DNA of 64,000 nt from Bordetella ansorpii (lineage in GTDB: Bacteria; Pseudomonadota; Gammaproteobacteria; Burkholderiales; Burkholderiaceae_B), in contig NZ_FKBS01000014.1 in assembly GCF_900078315.1 (NCBI RefSeq), forward strand, positions 618,802-682,801, given 5' to 3'. How positions within the stretch are numbered: the stretch's first letter is position 1; each line of letters begins with the position of its first letter. The notes beneath the pieces were generated by a model. It had not been told where the DNA came from and made no database searches. It was given only the letters and a program-made list of their open reading frames with translations. Made by a program: the position numbers and the translations under genes. Positions 16,288-25,644 of the stretch are shown here, piece by piece.

Positions 16288-17565
16288 ATGTTGCGTATTC
16301 AGGATGTGAAACTGGCCGTCGTCGGTCTCGGTTACGTCGGCTTGCCGCTGGCAGTCGAGTTCGGCAAGAAGCGCTCCGTCATCGGCTTCGATATCAACAC
16401 GCGTCGTATCGACGCACTGAAGTCCGGCCACGACCACACGCTGGAAGTCGAGGACGAAGAGCTGGCCAGCGCCAAGCACCTGTCGTACTCCGCCCAGCGC
16501 GACGACCTGAAGGCCGCCAACGTCTACATCGTCACGGTGCCCACGCCCATCGACGAGTACAAGAACCCTGACCTGACGCCCCTTATCAAGGCCAGCGAAA
16601 CCATCGGCGCCGTGCTCAAGCGCGGCGACATCGTCATCTACGAGTCCACCGTCTACCCCGGCGCCACCGAGGAAGACTGCGTGCCCGTGCTCGAACGCGT
16701 GTCGGGCCTGAAGTTCAACGAAGACTTCTACGCCGGCTACAGTCCCGAGCGCATCAACCCGGGCGACAAGGAACACCGCGTCAGCACCATCAAGAAGGTC
16801 ACCTCCGGCTCGACGCCCGAGGTCGCCGACCTGGTCGATGCGCTGTACGGCGAGATCATCGTCGCCGGCACCCACAAGGCCTCCAGCATCCGAGTGGCCG
16901 AGGCCGCGAAGGTCATCGAGAACACCCAGCGCGACGTCAACATCGCCCTGATCAACGAACTGGCCCTGATCTTCAACAAGATGGGCATCGACACCGAGTC
17001 CGTGCTGAAGGCCGCCGGCACCAAGTGGAACTTCCTGCCGTTCCGTCCGGGCCTGGTGGGCGGCCACTGCATCGGCGTGGACCCGTACTACCTGACGCAC
17101 AAGGCGCAATCGATCGGCTACAACCCGGAAATCATCCTGGCCGGCCGCCGCCTGAACGACTCCATGGGCGGCTACGTGGTGTCGCAACTGGTCAAGTGCA
17201 TGACCAAGAAGCGCATCCACGTGCAGGGCGCGCGCGTGCTGGTGATGGGCCTGACCTTCAAGGAAAACTGCCCCGACCTGCGCAACACCCGCGTGGTCGA
17301 CATCGTGAAGGAACTGGGCGAGTACGACGTGGCGGTCGACGTCTACGATCCGTGGGTCGATGCCGAGGAAGCGCAGCACGAATACGGCTTCAAGCCGGTG
17401 GCGCAACCCCAGGAAGGCGTTTACGATGCCGTCATCCTGGCCGTGGCACATCACCAGTTCGTCGAAATGGGCGTGCAGGCCATCCGCAAGTTCGGCAAGA
17501 CGGCCCACGTGCTGTACGACCTGAAGTACGTGCTGGCTCCGCAAGACGCCGACCTGCGCCTGTAA
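16288..17565 (+). CDS. UDP-N-acetylhexosamine 6-dehydrogenase (WbpO/TviB-like)
   Basis: A 425-residue nucleotide-sugar dehydrogenase that oxidises C6 of UDP-GalNAc or UDP-GlcNAc to the uronic acid with two NAD+. The NAD-binding Rossmann motif [12 protein letters not shown] is at residues 11-22, the substrate-binding helix includes [12 protein letters not shown], and the catalytic cysteine is in [15 protein letters not shown]. The best family fit is the Vi-antigen TviB/Pseudomonas WbpO group, which is paired with a 4-epimerase just as here. The product, a UDP-HexNAcA, would feed the cluster's glycosyltransferases and the downstream amidotransferase. Confidence 0.92.
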   Translation: MLRIQDVKLAVVGLGYVGLPLAVEFGKKRSVIGFDINTRRIDALKSGHDHTLEVEDEELASAKHLSYSAQRDDLKAANVYIVTVPTPIDEYKNPDLTPLIKASETIGAVLKRGDIVIYESTVYPGATEEDCVPVLERVSGLKFNEDFYAGYSPERINPGDKEHRVSTIKKVTSGSTPEVADLVDALYGEIIVAGTHKASSIRVAEAAKVIENTQRDVNIALINELALIFNKMGIDTESVLKAAGTKWNFLPFRPGLVGGHCIGVDPYYLTHKAQSIGYNPEIILAGRRLNDSMGGYVVSQLVKCMTKKRIHVQGARVLVMGLTFKENCPDLRNTRVVDIVKELGEYDVAVDVYDPWVDAEEAQHEYGFKPVAQPQEGVYDAVILAVAHHQFVEMGVQAIRKFGKTAHVLYDLKYVLAPQDADLRL

Positions 17566-17594
17566 CGCCATCACGATCAGAACCGGGAGAGCGA

Positions 17595-18620
17595 ATGAGT
17601 ACTCGCTACGAACAGATTCTCGCGCAGGTGCGCCAACAGCCCCGCAAGTGGCTGGTGACCGGGTGCGCGGGCTTCATCGGCTCCAATCTGCTGGAGCACT
17701 TGCTGGCCCTGGACCAGGAAGTCGTCGGCCTCGACAACTTCGCCACGGGCCACCGCCATAACCTCGACGAAGTGCAGCGCAGCGTCACGCCCGAGCAATG
17801 GGCGCGCTTTCACTTCATCGAGGGCGACATCCGGGACCTCGAAACCTGCCAGAAGGCTTCGCAGGGTGTGCAGCATGTGCTGCACCAGGCCGCGCTGGGT
17901 TCGGTCCCGCGCTCGCTGAAAGACCCGATCACGACCAATGGCGTGAACATCGGCGGCTTCCTGAACATGCTGGTGGCCGCGCGCGACGCGCAGGTGCAGT
18001 CCTTCGTGTACGCCGCGTCCAGCTCAACCTACGGCGACCATCCCGGCCTGCCCAAGGTGGAAGACACCATCGGCAAGCCGTTGTCGCCCTACGCGGTCAC
18101 CAAGTACGTCAACGAACTGTACGCCGACGTGTTCGCGCGGTCGTACGGCTTCGGCAGCGTGGGCCTGCGTTACTTCAACGTGTTCGGCAAGCGCCAGGAT
18201 CCCGAAGGCGCCTACGCCGCGGTCATCCCCAAGTGGACGGCCGCGATGATCCGCGGTGAAGACGTCGTCATCAACGGCGATGGCGACACCAGCCGCGATT
18301 TCTGCTTCATCGAGAACGCGGTGCAGGCCAACCTGCTGGCGTCGCTGGCGCAGCCCGAAGGCGTCAACCAGGTCTACAACGTGGCCTACAGCGGCCGCAC
18401 CACGCTGAACCAGCTGTTCGACTTCCTGAAGCAGACGCTGGCGCAGCAGGGTGTGAGCTACGAGAAGCCGGCGAAGTATGCCGACTTCCGGGCGGGCGAC
18501 GTGCGGCACTCGCAGGCCGACATCGGCAAGGCCGGCAAGCTGCTGGGCTACCAGCCGGCCTACGACATCCTGCGCGGCCTCGAAACCGCCATGCCCTGGT
18601 ACACGCAGTTCCTGCGCTGA
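17595..18620 (+). CDS. UDP-N-acetylglucosamine(-uronate) 4-epimerase (WbpP/TviC-like)
   Basis: A 341-residue short-chain dehydrogenase/reductase of the extended epimerase type. It has the N-terminal [16 protein letters not shown] Rossmann motif, the catalytic set in AASSSTYGD and YAVTKYVNE (YxxxK), and [19 protein letters not shown], characteristic of WbpP/TviC enzymes that interconvert GlcNAc and GalNAc forms. The start at 17595 has GGGAGA upstream, 29 bases after the dehydrogenase. Together the two genes supply UDP-GalNAcA from UDP-GlcNAc. Confidence 0.92.
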   Translation: MSTRYEQILAQVRQQPRKWLVTGCAGFIGSNLLEHLLALDQEVVGLDNFATGHRHNLDEVQRSVTPEQWARFHFIEGDIRDLETCQKASQGVQHVLHQAALGSVPRSLKDPITTNGVNIGGFLNMLVAARDAQVQSFVYAASSSTYGDHPGLPKVEDTIGKPLSPYAVTKYVNELYADVFARSYGFGSVGLRYFNVFGKRQDPEGAYAAVIPKWTAAMIRGEDVVINGDGDTSRDFCFIENAVQANLLASLAQPEGVNQVYNVAYSGRTTLNQLFDFLKQTLAQQGVSYEKPAKYADFRAGDVRHSQADIGKAGKLLGYQPAYDILRGLETAMPWYTQFLR

Positions 18621-18624
18621 GATG

Positions 18625-18702
18625 AAAGCCCCCCCCTACGCGCTGTCGCGCACCCCCCAGGGGGCGGCACTGGCGGACCGGCAAAGCCGGATCCGCTGTG
18701 CC
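18625..18702. repeat. Probable dispersed intergenic element
   Basis: A C/G-homopolymer-rich stretch (C8, then CCCCCC AGGGGG) ending in a CCGGC-AAA-GCCGG hairpin. It sits in the 100-base gap after the epimerase and looks like the short repetitive elements common between genes in this bacterial group. Only one copy is visible here, with a loosely similar stretch at 52262-52336, so the repeat status is inference. It could act as a terminator-like or mRNA-processing hairpin. Confidence 0.35.
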
Positions 18703-18724
18703 CTGGCCTGGGCCGGGTTCTTTC

Positions 18725-20167
18725 ATGCGCCGTCGGGGGCGTGTGCCGCACCGTGTACAGCTTGATTTGAAAGCGTTCATCCGTCGCTTCGAAAATGTCC
18801 ACCCGGACCACCAACGCATCTTCAGGGGTGCGTTCCGGGTGGCGCTCTTCCTGATACTGGGCAAGGCCGCCGGCGCGCTGAAGGAAATGGCGGTGGCATA
18901 CCGCTACGGCATCAGCGACGCCGTCGATGCCTACCAGTTCACCCTGACCATGGCCAACTGGCTGCCCGTCACGCTGGTGGGCTCGCTGTCGGTCGTCCTG
19001 ATTCCCGTGCTGGTGAAACTGCGGCGCACGCCGCTGCACGAGCGCGACCGTTTCATTCAAGAACTGCAGGGCATCACGCTGCTGATCGGCATTGCGCTGG
19101 CGGTGCTTACCGCCGTGGCGTGGCCCTGGGTGCTGCGCTGGCTGGGACCCGGGCTGTCGCCGACCGTGGCGGGGATGACGCACGAACTGCTGTTCGCCTT
19201 CGTGCCGGTGTCCGCCTTGCTGCTGATCGCCGGCATCAGCGCCGCGCGCCTGCGGGCGCACGAGCGTCACGTCAATACCTTGCTGGACAGCGTGCCCGCC
19301 GTGGCCACGCTGGCCTGGGTGATGCTGGCCGCCACCACCTCCGACAACGTCGGTCCGCTGCTGTGGGGCACGCTGGTGGGCTACACCATCCAGGTGGCCT
19401 GGCTGGCCTGGCTGGCCGCGCGCGCCGATGGCGGCCTGTGGGGCGTGCCGCGGGTGTCGCTGTCGTCGCCGCATTGGCATGGCCTCTTGACCGCGCTGGG
19501 CGTGATGACCATCGGCCAGGTGGCCATGAGCTTCGTCGGTCCCATCGATCAATATGCCGCGGCCAACCTGGGCGACAACGCCAATGCCACGCTGGGCTAT
19601 GCCACGCGGCTGCTGTCCCTGGTGCTGGGCGTGGGCGCGGCCTCGGTCGGCCGCGCGGCGCTGCCCGTGCTGGCCGACGTGCAAAGCCGTGGGGATATCG
19701 TGCGCGCGCGCGCCATGGCGCTGAAGTGGTCGGTGCTGATGGTGGGCGCGGGCGTGGCCGCGGTGGTGGTGGGCTGGCTGCTGGCGCCGTGGGGCGTGGC
19801 GCTGCTGTTCGAACGGGGCGCCTTCACCGCGCAGAACACCGCGGCGGTGGCCAGCGTGCTGCGCTGGGGCCTGTTGCAACTGCCGTTCTATTTCGGCGTG
19901 CTGATCCTGGTGCAACTGCTGGCCAGCCAGGGCCGCTACCGCATCATGGCGTCCATTGCCGTGGCCAATTTCGCCCTGAAGGCGGGCATGACCCTGTACC
20001 TGGCGCCGCGCATGGGCGCCGAGGGCATCATGCTGGCCACCAGCCTGATGTACCTGCTGTCCTACGCCTGCTACACGCTGGTGGCGCTGCGCCAGCCGCC
20101 CGCCGCGCCGCCCAAGGGAGGCGTGTCCGATACCGCCGCGCCCGTGCAGGCGAAGGGGGCGGCATGA
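18725..20167 (+). CDS. MurJ-like lipid-linked oligosaccharide flippase
   Basis: A 480-residue multi-helix protein of the MurJ branch of the MOP flippases, with about 13-14 hydrophobic helices and the family GKAAGALKEMAVAYRYGISDAVDAY region after a short cytoplasmic N-terminus. MurJ itself flips lipid II. The location inside a polysaccharide cluster, between sugar-nucleotide and glycosyltransferase genes, suggests it instead flips the cluster's lipid-linked glycan in place of a classical Wzx (inference). The start is uncertain: ATG 18725 is used, but 18698 and several later GTG/TTG codons in frame are possible and none has a good ribosome binding site. Confidence 0.82.
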   Translation: MRRRGRVPHRVQLDLKAFIRRFENVHPDHQRIFRGAFRVALFLILGKAAGALKEMAVAYRYGISDAVDAYQFTLTMANWLPVTLVGSLSVVLIPVLVKLRRTPLHERDRFIQELQGITLLIGIALAVLTAVAWPWVLRWLGPGLSPTVAGMTHELLFAFVPVSALLLIAGISAARLRAHERHVNTLLDSVPAVATLAWVMLAATTSDNVGPLLWGTLVGYTIQVAWLAWLAARADGGLWGVPRVSLSSPHWHGLLTALGVMTIGQVAMSFVGPIDQYAAANLGDNANATLGYATRLLSLVLGVGAASVGRAALPVLADVQSRGDIVRARAMALKWSVLMVGAGVAAVVVGWLLAPWGVALLFERGAFTAQNTAAVASVLRWGLLQLPFYFGVLILVQLLASQGRYRIMASIAVANFALKAGMTLYLAPRMGAEGIMLATSLMYLLSYACYTLVALRQPPAAPPKGGVSDTAAPVQAKGAA

Positions 20168-20237
20168 CGAGCTTGACGCGTCTGCGTGGAAGCGGAGGTT
20201 CCCGTCCGGGGACGATCAATCGACCCCAGGGGGCATC

Positions 20238-21404
20238 ATGAGCAACCAGAACCGCCCCGATGACCGCGCCGCGCATCCCTTGCGCGTGCTGGTCTTCATC
20301 CATTCGCTGCAAGGCGGCGGCGCCGAACGCGTCGCGGCCGACCTCAGCGCGGGCTGGGCACAGGCTGGCCATGACGTCATGGTGGTCACGCAGACGGACA
20401 GCGCGGGTGACGTCTACTCGCTGGATCCGCGCGTGCAGCGCCGTTCTTTGGGCACCGCCGGGCTGCGGGGCCTGTGGGCCAACGTGCAGCGGGTGCGCGC
20501 CCTGCGCGCAGTGCTGCGCGAGTTCTCGCCCGACATCGTGCTGGGCATGATGACCACGGCATCCGTGCTGGCGGTGCTGGCCGCGCGCGGCCTGCCGTGC
20601 CGCGTGATTGCCACGGAGCACGCGCATCCGCCGTCTCAGGCCATGTCGGGCCTGTGGCAGCGCCTGCGCCGCTTCGCCTATCCGCGTGCGGCGCGCGTGG
20701 TCGCGCTGACCGACGGCACCGCGCGGTGGATCGAACAGCACGTGCCCGGTTCGCGCCTGGCCGTCATCCCCAATGCCGTGCGCTGGCCGCTGCCGCAAGG
20801 CGAGCCTCGCCTGGATGCCACGCGGCCCGCCGGCCGCCAGCGCCTGCTGGCCGTGGGCCGGCTGCATGCCGACAAGGGCTTCGACCTGCTTTTGCAGGCC
20901 TATGCCCAGGTGGCGCCGCGCCATCCGTCGTGGGACCTGGTCATGCTGGGCGAGGGCGAGCAGCGGCAGGCCTTGCAGCAGCAGATCGATGCCGCGGGGC
21001 TGGGCGGACGCGTGGCGCTGCCGGGCCGCGCGGGTAACGTGGGCGACTGGTACGCGCAGTCCGATCTCTACGTGCTCAGTTCGCGTTTCGAAGGCTTGTC
21101 GAATACGCTGATCGAGGCCCTGGCCAGCGGCCTGGCGGCGGTCAGCTTCGATTGCGACACGGGCCCGCGGGAAATCGTGCGCGAGGGCGTGGACGGCGTG
21201 CTGGTCCGCCCCAATGGCGATCCCGCCGCGCTGGCGGGGGCGCTGGATGCGATGATGGGTGACGATGCCCGCAGGCAGGCCATGGCGGCGCAGGCGACAG
21301 AAGCGCGCCAGCGTTTTTCGGCCGAACGCATCCTGGCGATGTGGCAGCAGGTTTTCGACGAGGCGCTGGCGACCGGGAAGCCGCCGCGCGCCTCTACACA
21401 ATGA
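20238..21404 (+). CDS. Glycosyltransferase family 4
   Basis: A 388-residue GT-B fold enzyme. The N-terminal acceptor domain starts VLVFIHSLQGGGAERVAADL; the C-terminal nucleotide-sugar domain has LLAVGRLHADKGFDLLLQA and the EX7E-type motif in FEGLSNTLIEALASG. It should transfer a sugar with retention of configuration on the cytoplasmic face of the inner membrane. The acceptor and donor cannot be told from sequence; the cluster context favours an amino sugar or its uronate. It precedes asnB by 18 bases. Confidence 0.88.
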   Translation: MSNQNRPDDRAAHPLRVLVFIHSLQGGGAERVAADLSAGWAQAGHDVMVVTQTDSAGDVYSLDPRVQRRSLGTAGLRGLWANVQRVRALRAVLREFSPDIVLGMMTTASVLAVLAARGLPCRVIATEHAHPPSQAMSGLWQRLRRFAYPRAARVVALTDGTARWIEQHVPGSRLAVIPNAVRWPLPQGEPRLDATRPAGRQRLLAVGRLHADKGFDLLLQAYAQVAPRHPSWDLVMLGEGEQRQALQQQIDAAGLGGRVALPGRAGNVGDWYAQSDLYVLSSRFEGLSNTLIEALASGLAAVSFDCDTGPREIVREGVDGVLVRPNGDPAALAGALDAMMGDDARRQAMAAQATEARQRFSAERILAMWQQVFDEALATGKPPRASTQ

Positions 21405-21422
21405 ATAAAGCGAGTTGAGATC

Positions 21423-23369
21423 ATGTGCGGAATAGCGGGAATCTGGGGCCCTCTGGCCGACAAGCGCGAGGTACTGGCGGAAAGCTGCCGGCGCATCCGC
21501 CACCGCGGCCCCGACAGCAACGGCTACTGGGAAGACGCTTCGTCCGGCCTGGCGCTGGCGCACGTGCGCCTGGCCATCCTGGACCTGACCGAAGCCGGAC
21601 ACCAGCCCATGGTGTCGGCTTGCGGCCGCTACGTGCTGGTGCTCAACGGCGAGATCTACAACCACCTGGACATGCGCGCCCGCCTGCAGCAGATGGGCCG
21701 CGCGCCCGACTGGCGCGGGCATTCCGACACCGAAACCGTGCTGGCCTGCTTCGCCGAGCTGGGCGTCGAGGCCACGTTGCAGGATGCGGTGGGCATGTAT
21801 GCCATCGCGCTGTGGGACCGCCAGTCGCGCAAGCTGACGCTGGCGCGCGACCGCATGGGCGAGAAGCCGCTGTACTACGGCTACACCGGCGGCAATCTGG
21901 CGTTCGCGTCCGAACTGAAGGCGCTGATGCCGATTCCCGGTTTCGGCGCGAACCTGAACCGCCATGCGCTGGCTTCGTTCATGCGGCACAACTACATCCC
22001 GGCGCCGCAGTCGATCTACGAAGGCATCGCCAAGCTGCCGCCGGGCACGTGGCTGGAAATCGACGAAGGCATGGTCAACCGCCGCGAGCTGCCCGAGCCG
22101 CGCGTCTACTGGTCGGCGCGCCAGGCGGCCGACCAGGGTCTGGCCAACCCGCTGTCCTTCGGCTCCGACAAGGAGGCCGTCGATGCGCTCGAGCAGGTGC
22201 TGGGCCAGGCCGTGCGCGGCCAGATGCTGTCGGACGTCAGCCTGGGCGCTTTCCTGTCGGGCGGCATCGATTCCTCGACCATCGTGGCGCTGATGCAGGC
22301 CGGCAGCACGCAGCCCGTGCGCACGTTTTCCATCGGTTTCCACGACAAGGCCTACGACGAGGCCGAGCATGCCAAGGCCGTGGCCGCCCATCTGGGCACG
22401 CAGCACACCGAGCTGTACGTCACGCCGGATGACGCGCTGGCCGTGGTGCCGCGGCTGCCCGAAATGTACGACGAGCCCTTCGCGGACTCGTCGCAATTGC
22501 CGACCTTCCTGGTCACGCAGATGGCGCGCCGGCACGTCACGGTCGCGCTGTCGGGCGACGGCGGCGACGAGTTGTTCGGCGGCTATTCCCGTTATTTCCG
22601 CGTGCGCGACATGTACTCGAAGTTCCAGCGCATTCCTCGGCCATTGCGCCATGCCGCCGGCGGCTTGCTGCGGGCCTCCACGGCGCTGCCGGGCCGCGGC
22701 GCGTGGCGCGGCAAGGTCGGCAAGGTGGGCGAACTGCTCAGCGTCGATTACCAGGCCGAGTTCTACCGCCAGTTCGTGTCGTACTGGCCCGACCCCGGCT
22801 CGGTGGTCAAGGGCGGCGCCGAGATCCCTTCGCTGTTCCAGCAACCCATGGAAGGCTCGATCTTCGAGGCCATGATGAAGTTGGACACGCAGACGTATCT
22901 GCCCGACGACATCCTGGTCAAGGTGGACCGCGCCGCCATGGCCGTCAGCCTGGAGACGCGCGTGCCGATCCTGGATCACCGTGTCTACGAATTCGCCTGG
23001 CGCCTGCCGTTCCAGTACAAGGTGCGCGGCGCCACCGGCAAGTGGGCGCTGCGCCAACTGCTGTACCGCCACGTGCCGCAATCGCTGGTCGACCGCCCCA
23101 AGCGCGGTTTCGCGGTGCCGCTGGCCGCATGGCTGCGCGGCCCCTTGCGCGACTGGGCCGAGGCATTGCTCGATCCCGTGCGCCTGGGGCAGGACGGCTG
23201 GTTCGAACCCGAACCCATCCTGCGCCGGTGGCGCGAGCACAAGTCGGGGCACCGCAACTGGAGCAGCCATCTGTGGGGCGTGCTGATGATGCAGGCCTGG
23301 CTGGATTGCCACCGCCGTGAAGGCGCCAACACCGCCACCGACAAGCTCAAGGAGACCCTGGCCCGATGA
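21423..23369 (+). CDS. AsnB-like glutamine amidotransferase, probably amidating a uronic acid
   Basis: A 648-residue class II glutamine amidotransferase/asparagine-synthase-family protein. Cys2 of MCGIAGIWG is the glutaminase nucleophile; RHRGPDSNGYW and NGEIYNH follow in the N-terminal domain. The C-terminal ATP-pyrophosphatase domain has the PP-loop LSGGIDSSTIVALM and SGDGGDELFGGYSRYF. In polysaccharide clusters (for example WbpS of Pseudomonas O6) such enzymes turn uronic acids into uronamides rather than making asparagine. That is the likely role beside the UDP-HexNAc dehydrogenase, but free asparagine synthesis cannot be excluded. Its stop overlaps the next start (ATGA). Confidence 0.88.
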   Translation: MCGIAGIWGPLADKREVLAESCRRIRHRGPDSNGYWEDASSGLALAHVRLAILDLTEAGHQPMVSACGRYVLVLNGEIYNHLDMRARLQQMGRAPDWRGHSDTETVLACFAELGVEATLQDAVGMYAIALWDRQSRKLTLARDRMGEKPLYYGYTGGNLAFASELKALMPIPGFGANLNRHALASFMRHNYIPAPQSIYEGIAKLPPGTWLEIDEGMVNRRELPEPRVYWSARQAADQGLANPLSFGSDKEAVDALEQVLGQAVRGQMLSDVSLGAFLSGGIDSSTIVALMQAGSTQPVRTFSIGFHDKAYDEAEHAKAVAAHLGTQHTELYVTPDDALAVVPRLPEMYDEPFADSSQLPTFLVTQMARRHVTVALSGDGGDELFGGYSRYFRVRDMYSKFQRIPRPLRHAAGGLLRASTALPGRGAWRGKVGKVGELLSVDYQAEFYRQFVSYWPDPGSVVKGGAEIPSLFQQPMEGSIFEAMMKLDTQTYLPDDILVKVDRAAMAVSLETRVPILDHRVYEFAWRLPFQYKVRGATGKWALRQLLYRHVPQSLVDRPKRGFAVPLAAWLRGPLRDWAEALLDPVRLGQDGWFEPEPILRRWREHKSGHRNWSSHLWGVLMMQAWLDCHRREGANTATDKLKETLAR

Positions 23370-24481
23370 GGATCATGCTGCTGGTAAGTTCGATGCATGC
23401 CGGCGGCGCCGAACGGGTGGCGGCCACCCTGGTCAACGCGTGGGCGGCGCGCGGCGACACGGCCATCCTGGTGCCCACGTATTCATCCAAGGGCACCTGC
23501 TTCTATCCCTTGTCCGACGACGTGCAACTGCACTGGCTGGCCGACCGCGCCGGCACGCGCGCCGGCGGCCCGCTGGCCGCCGTGCGCCGCCTGGCGGCCT
23601 TGCGCGCCCTGGTGCGCGAGATGAAGCCGGACGTGGTCGTGTCGTTCCTCACCAATGTGAACATCGCGGCGATCCTGGCCACGCGTGGCCAGAAGGCGCC
23701 GGTCATCGTGTGCGAGCGCACCAATCCCGTGGTGGCCGCCGCGGCCGGCCGCGGCCTGGCGGCGCTGCGCCGCCTGCTGTACCCGCGCGCGGACATGGTC
23801 ACGGTGCAGGCCGCCGCCACCGTCGAGCCCTTCGCACGCATGGTGCCGGGCATCCGCCGCCTGGCGGTCATTGCCAATCCCTTGCCAGCCGACCTGGCCG
23901 ATGCGCCGCTGGTGCCGGTCGACCAGGCCGCCGGACGCAAGCGGCTGGCGGGCATGGGCCGCATGGTGCCCGAGAAACAGTTCGATCACCTGATTGCCGC
24001 CTTCGCCGAACTGGCGCCTTCCCATCCCGATTGGGACCTGTGGCTGTGGGGCGATGGCCCGCAGCGCGAGGCCCTGGAAGCCCAGGTGGCGCAGGCCGGC
24101 CTGCAGGACCGCGTCTTCATGCCCGGCCGCACCGAAACCCCCTGGGAAGAAATGCGCATGGCGCATGCCTTCGTGATGAGCTCCTCGGTCGAAGGCTTTC
24201 CGAACGTATTGCTGGAGGCGATGTCGCTGGGCATGCCCTGCGTCACCTACGACTGCCCCAGCGGCCCCCGCGAAATCACCCGCGACGGCCAGGACGCGCT
24301 GCTGGTGCCGTTGGGCGACCGGGCCGGCCTGCGCAATGCCATCCAGACCCTGATGGACGATCCGGCGCTGCGCGTCGACCTGGGCGCGCGCGCCGCGCAG
24401 TCGGTGCGCGGCCGCTATTCCCTGCCGGCCGTGCTGGCCGACTGGGACCGCCTGTTCGCCGACGTGCGGAGGCAGGGATGA
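23366..24481 (+). CDS. Glycosyltransferase family 4
   Basis: A 371-residue GT4 protein with the same N-terminal pattern as the transferase at 20238 (LLVSSMHAGGAERVAATL), and a C-terminal domain with RLAGMGRMVPEKQFDHLI and SVEGFPNVLLEAMSLGMPCVTYDCPSGPRE split around the EX7E motif. The likeness to the 20238 gene suggests an old duplication with changed linkage specificity. ATG overlaps the amidotransferase stop and its own stop overlaps the next start, so translation is coupled through the series. Confidence 0.88.
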   Translation: MRIMLLVSSMHAGGAERVAATLVNAWAARGDTAILVPTYSSKGTCFYPLSDDVQLHWLADRAGTRAGGPLAAVRRLAALRALVREMKPDVVVSFLTNVNIAAILATRGQKAPVIVCERTNPVVAAAAGRGLAALRRLLYPRADMVTVQAAATVEPFARMVPGIRRLAVIANPLPADLADAPLVPVDQAAGRKRLAGMGRMVPEKQFDHLIAAFAELAPSHPDWDLWLWGDGPQREALEAQVAQAGLQDRVFMPGRTETPWEEMRMAHAFVMSSSVEGFPNVLLEAMSLGMPCVTYDCPSGPREITRDGQDALLVPLGDRAGLRNAIQTLMDDPALRVDLGARAAQSVRGRYSLPAVLADWDRLFADVRRQG

Positions 24482-25644
24482 GCGTCATCGGCCGACCCAC
24501 CATCCTGCACGTCATCACCGGCCTGGGGCAGGGCGGCGCCGAAGCCGTGCTGTTCCGCCTGGCCGTGCATCCCGTGCAGCCGGTACGCCACGTCGTGGTG
24601 TCGCTGACCGACGAAGGTATCTATGGTGCGCGGCTGCGCACGGCGGGCATCGAGGTGCATACGCTGGACATGCCGCGTGGCCGCGTGTCCCTGGCGGGAC
24701 TGCGGGCCCTGCATGCCCTGATGAAGCAGGTCCGGCCGCAGGTCGTGCAGACCTGGATGTACCACGCCGACCTGATCGGCGGCGTGGTGGCGAGGCTGGC
24801 GGGCATCCGTGCCGTGGCCTGGGGGATCCGCAATTCCGGCGCGCACCTCGAGCGCAGCAGCCGGTCGGCGCGGCTGGTGCTGAAACTGTGCGCGCTGCTG
24901 TCGGGCCGCGTGCCCAGGGCCATCGTGTGCGCCGCCCAGGATTCCGCCGAGCGCCATCGCGAACTGGGTTATCGGGCCGACCGCCTGATGGTGATCTCCA
25001 ACGGCTACGACCTGGCCCGCTTCACGCCGGATGCCGAGGCCCGGGAGCGCATGCGCGCACTGTGGCGCGTGGCGCCCGACGTGCCGCTGGCTGGCTGCGT
25101 GGCGCGCTGGGATCCGTTGAAAGACCACCGCAACCTGCTGCAGGCGATCGGCCGCCTGGTGCGCGAAAGCCGTGACCGGGGCCTGCAGTGCGTGTTGATC
25201 GGGCGTGGCATGGCCACCGGCAATACCGAACTGGCGGACTTGATCGATGCCGAAGGGCTGCGTGGCCGCGTGCTGCTGGCGGGCCCAAGCGACGATGTGC
25301 CCGCCGTGATGAACGCGCTGGACATGCACGTGCTGTCCAGCTGCGCCGAAGGATTTCCGAACGTGGTGGCCGAGGCCATGGCCTGCGGTACGCCCTGCGT
25401 GGTCACCGACGTGGGTGACGCCGCCTACATCCTGGGCGACACGGGGCCCGTGGCGCCGCCCGAGCAGCCAGCGGCGCTGGCCGACGCCATCGAGGCCGTG
25501 CTGGCCCAACTGGCCACGCGTGGCCGTGATGCCCTCGGACAGGCCGGCCGCCAGCGGGTGCTGGAAAAGTTCGACCTGCAGCGCATGGTGGATGCCTACG
25601 TCGAGGTCTGGCGCCGTATTTCCGAAGAAGGAGAGGCACGATGA
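24478..25644 (+). CDS. Glycosyltransferase family 4
   Basis: A 388-residue GT4 enzyme starting MSVIGRPTILHVITGLGQGG, with QVVQTWMYHADLIGG in the acceptor domain and CAEGFPNVVAEAMACGTPCV, DVGDAAYILGDTG in the donor domain. The start at 24478 forms an ATGA overlap with the preceding stop. It belongs to the WbpT/AmsK-like group of polysaccharide transferases; donor unknown. Confidence 0.88.
   Translation: MSVIGRPTILHVITGLGQGGAEAVLFRLAVHPVQPVRHVVVSLTDEGIYGARLRTAGIEVHTLDMPRGRVSLAGLRALHALMKQVRPQVVQTWMYHADLIGGVVARLAGIRAVAWGIRNSGAHLERSSRSARLVLKLCALLSGRVPRAIVCAAQDSAERHRELGYRADRLMVISNGYDLARFTPDAEARERMRALWRVAPDVPLAGCVARWDPLKDHRNLLQAIGRLVRESRDRGLQCVLIGRGMATGNTELADLIDAEGLRGRVLLAGPSDDVPAVMNALDMHVLSSCAEGFPNVVAEAMACGTPCVVTDVGDAAYILGDTGPVAPPEQPAALADAIEAVLAQLATRGRDALGQAGRQRVLEKFDLQRMVDAYVEVWRRISEEGEAR

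Noticed and set aside
20028-23312. A very long open frame (1094 codons) on the minus strand opposite the glycosyltransferase and amidotransferase genes
   Set aside because: Antisense shadow of high-GC coding DNA: composition is His/Gln/Arg/Ala-rich with no domain, while the plus-strand genes have intact active-site motifs.
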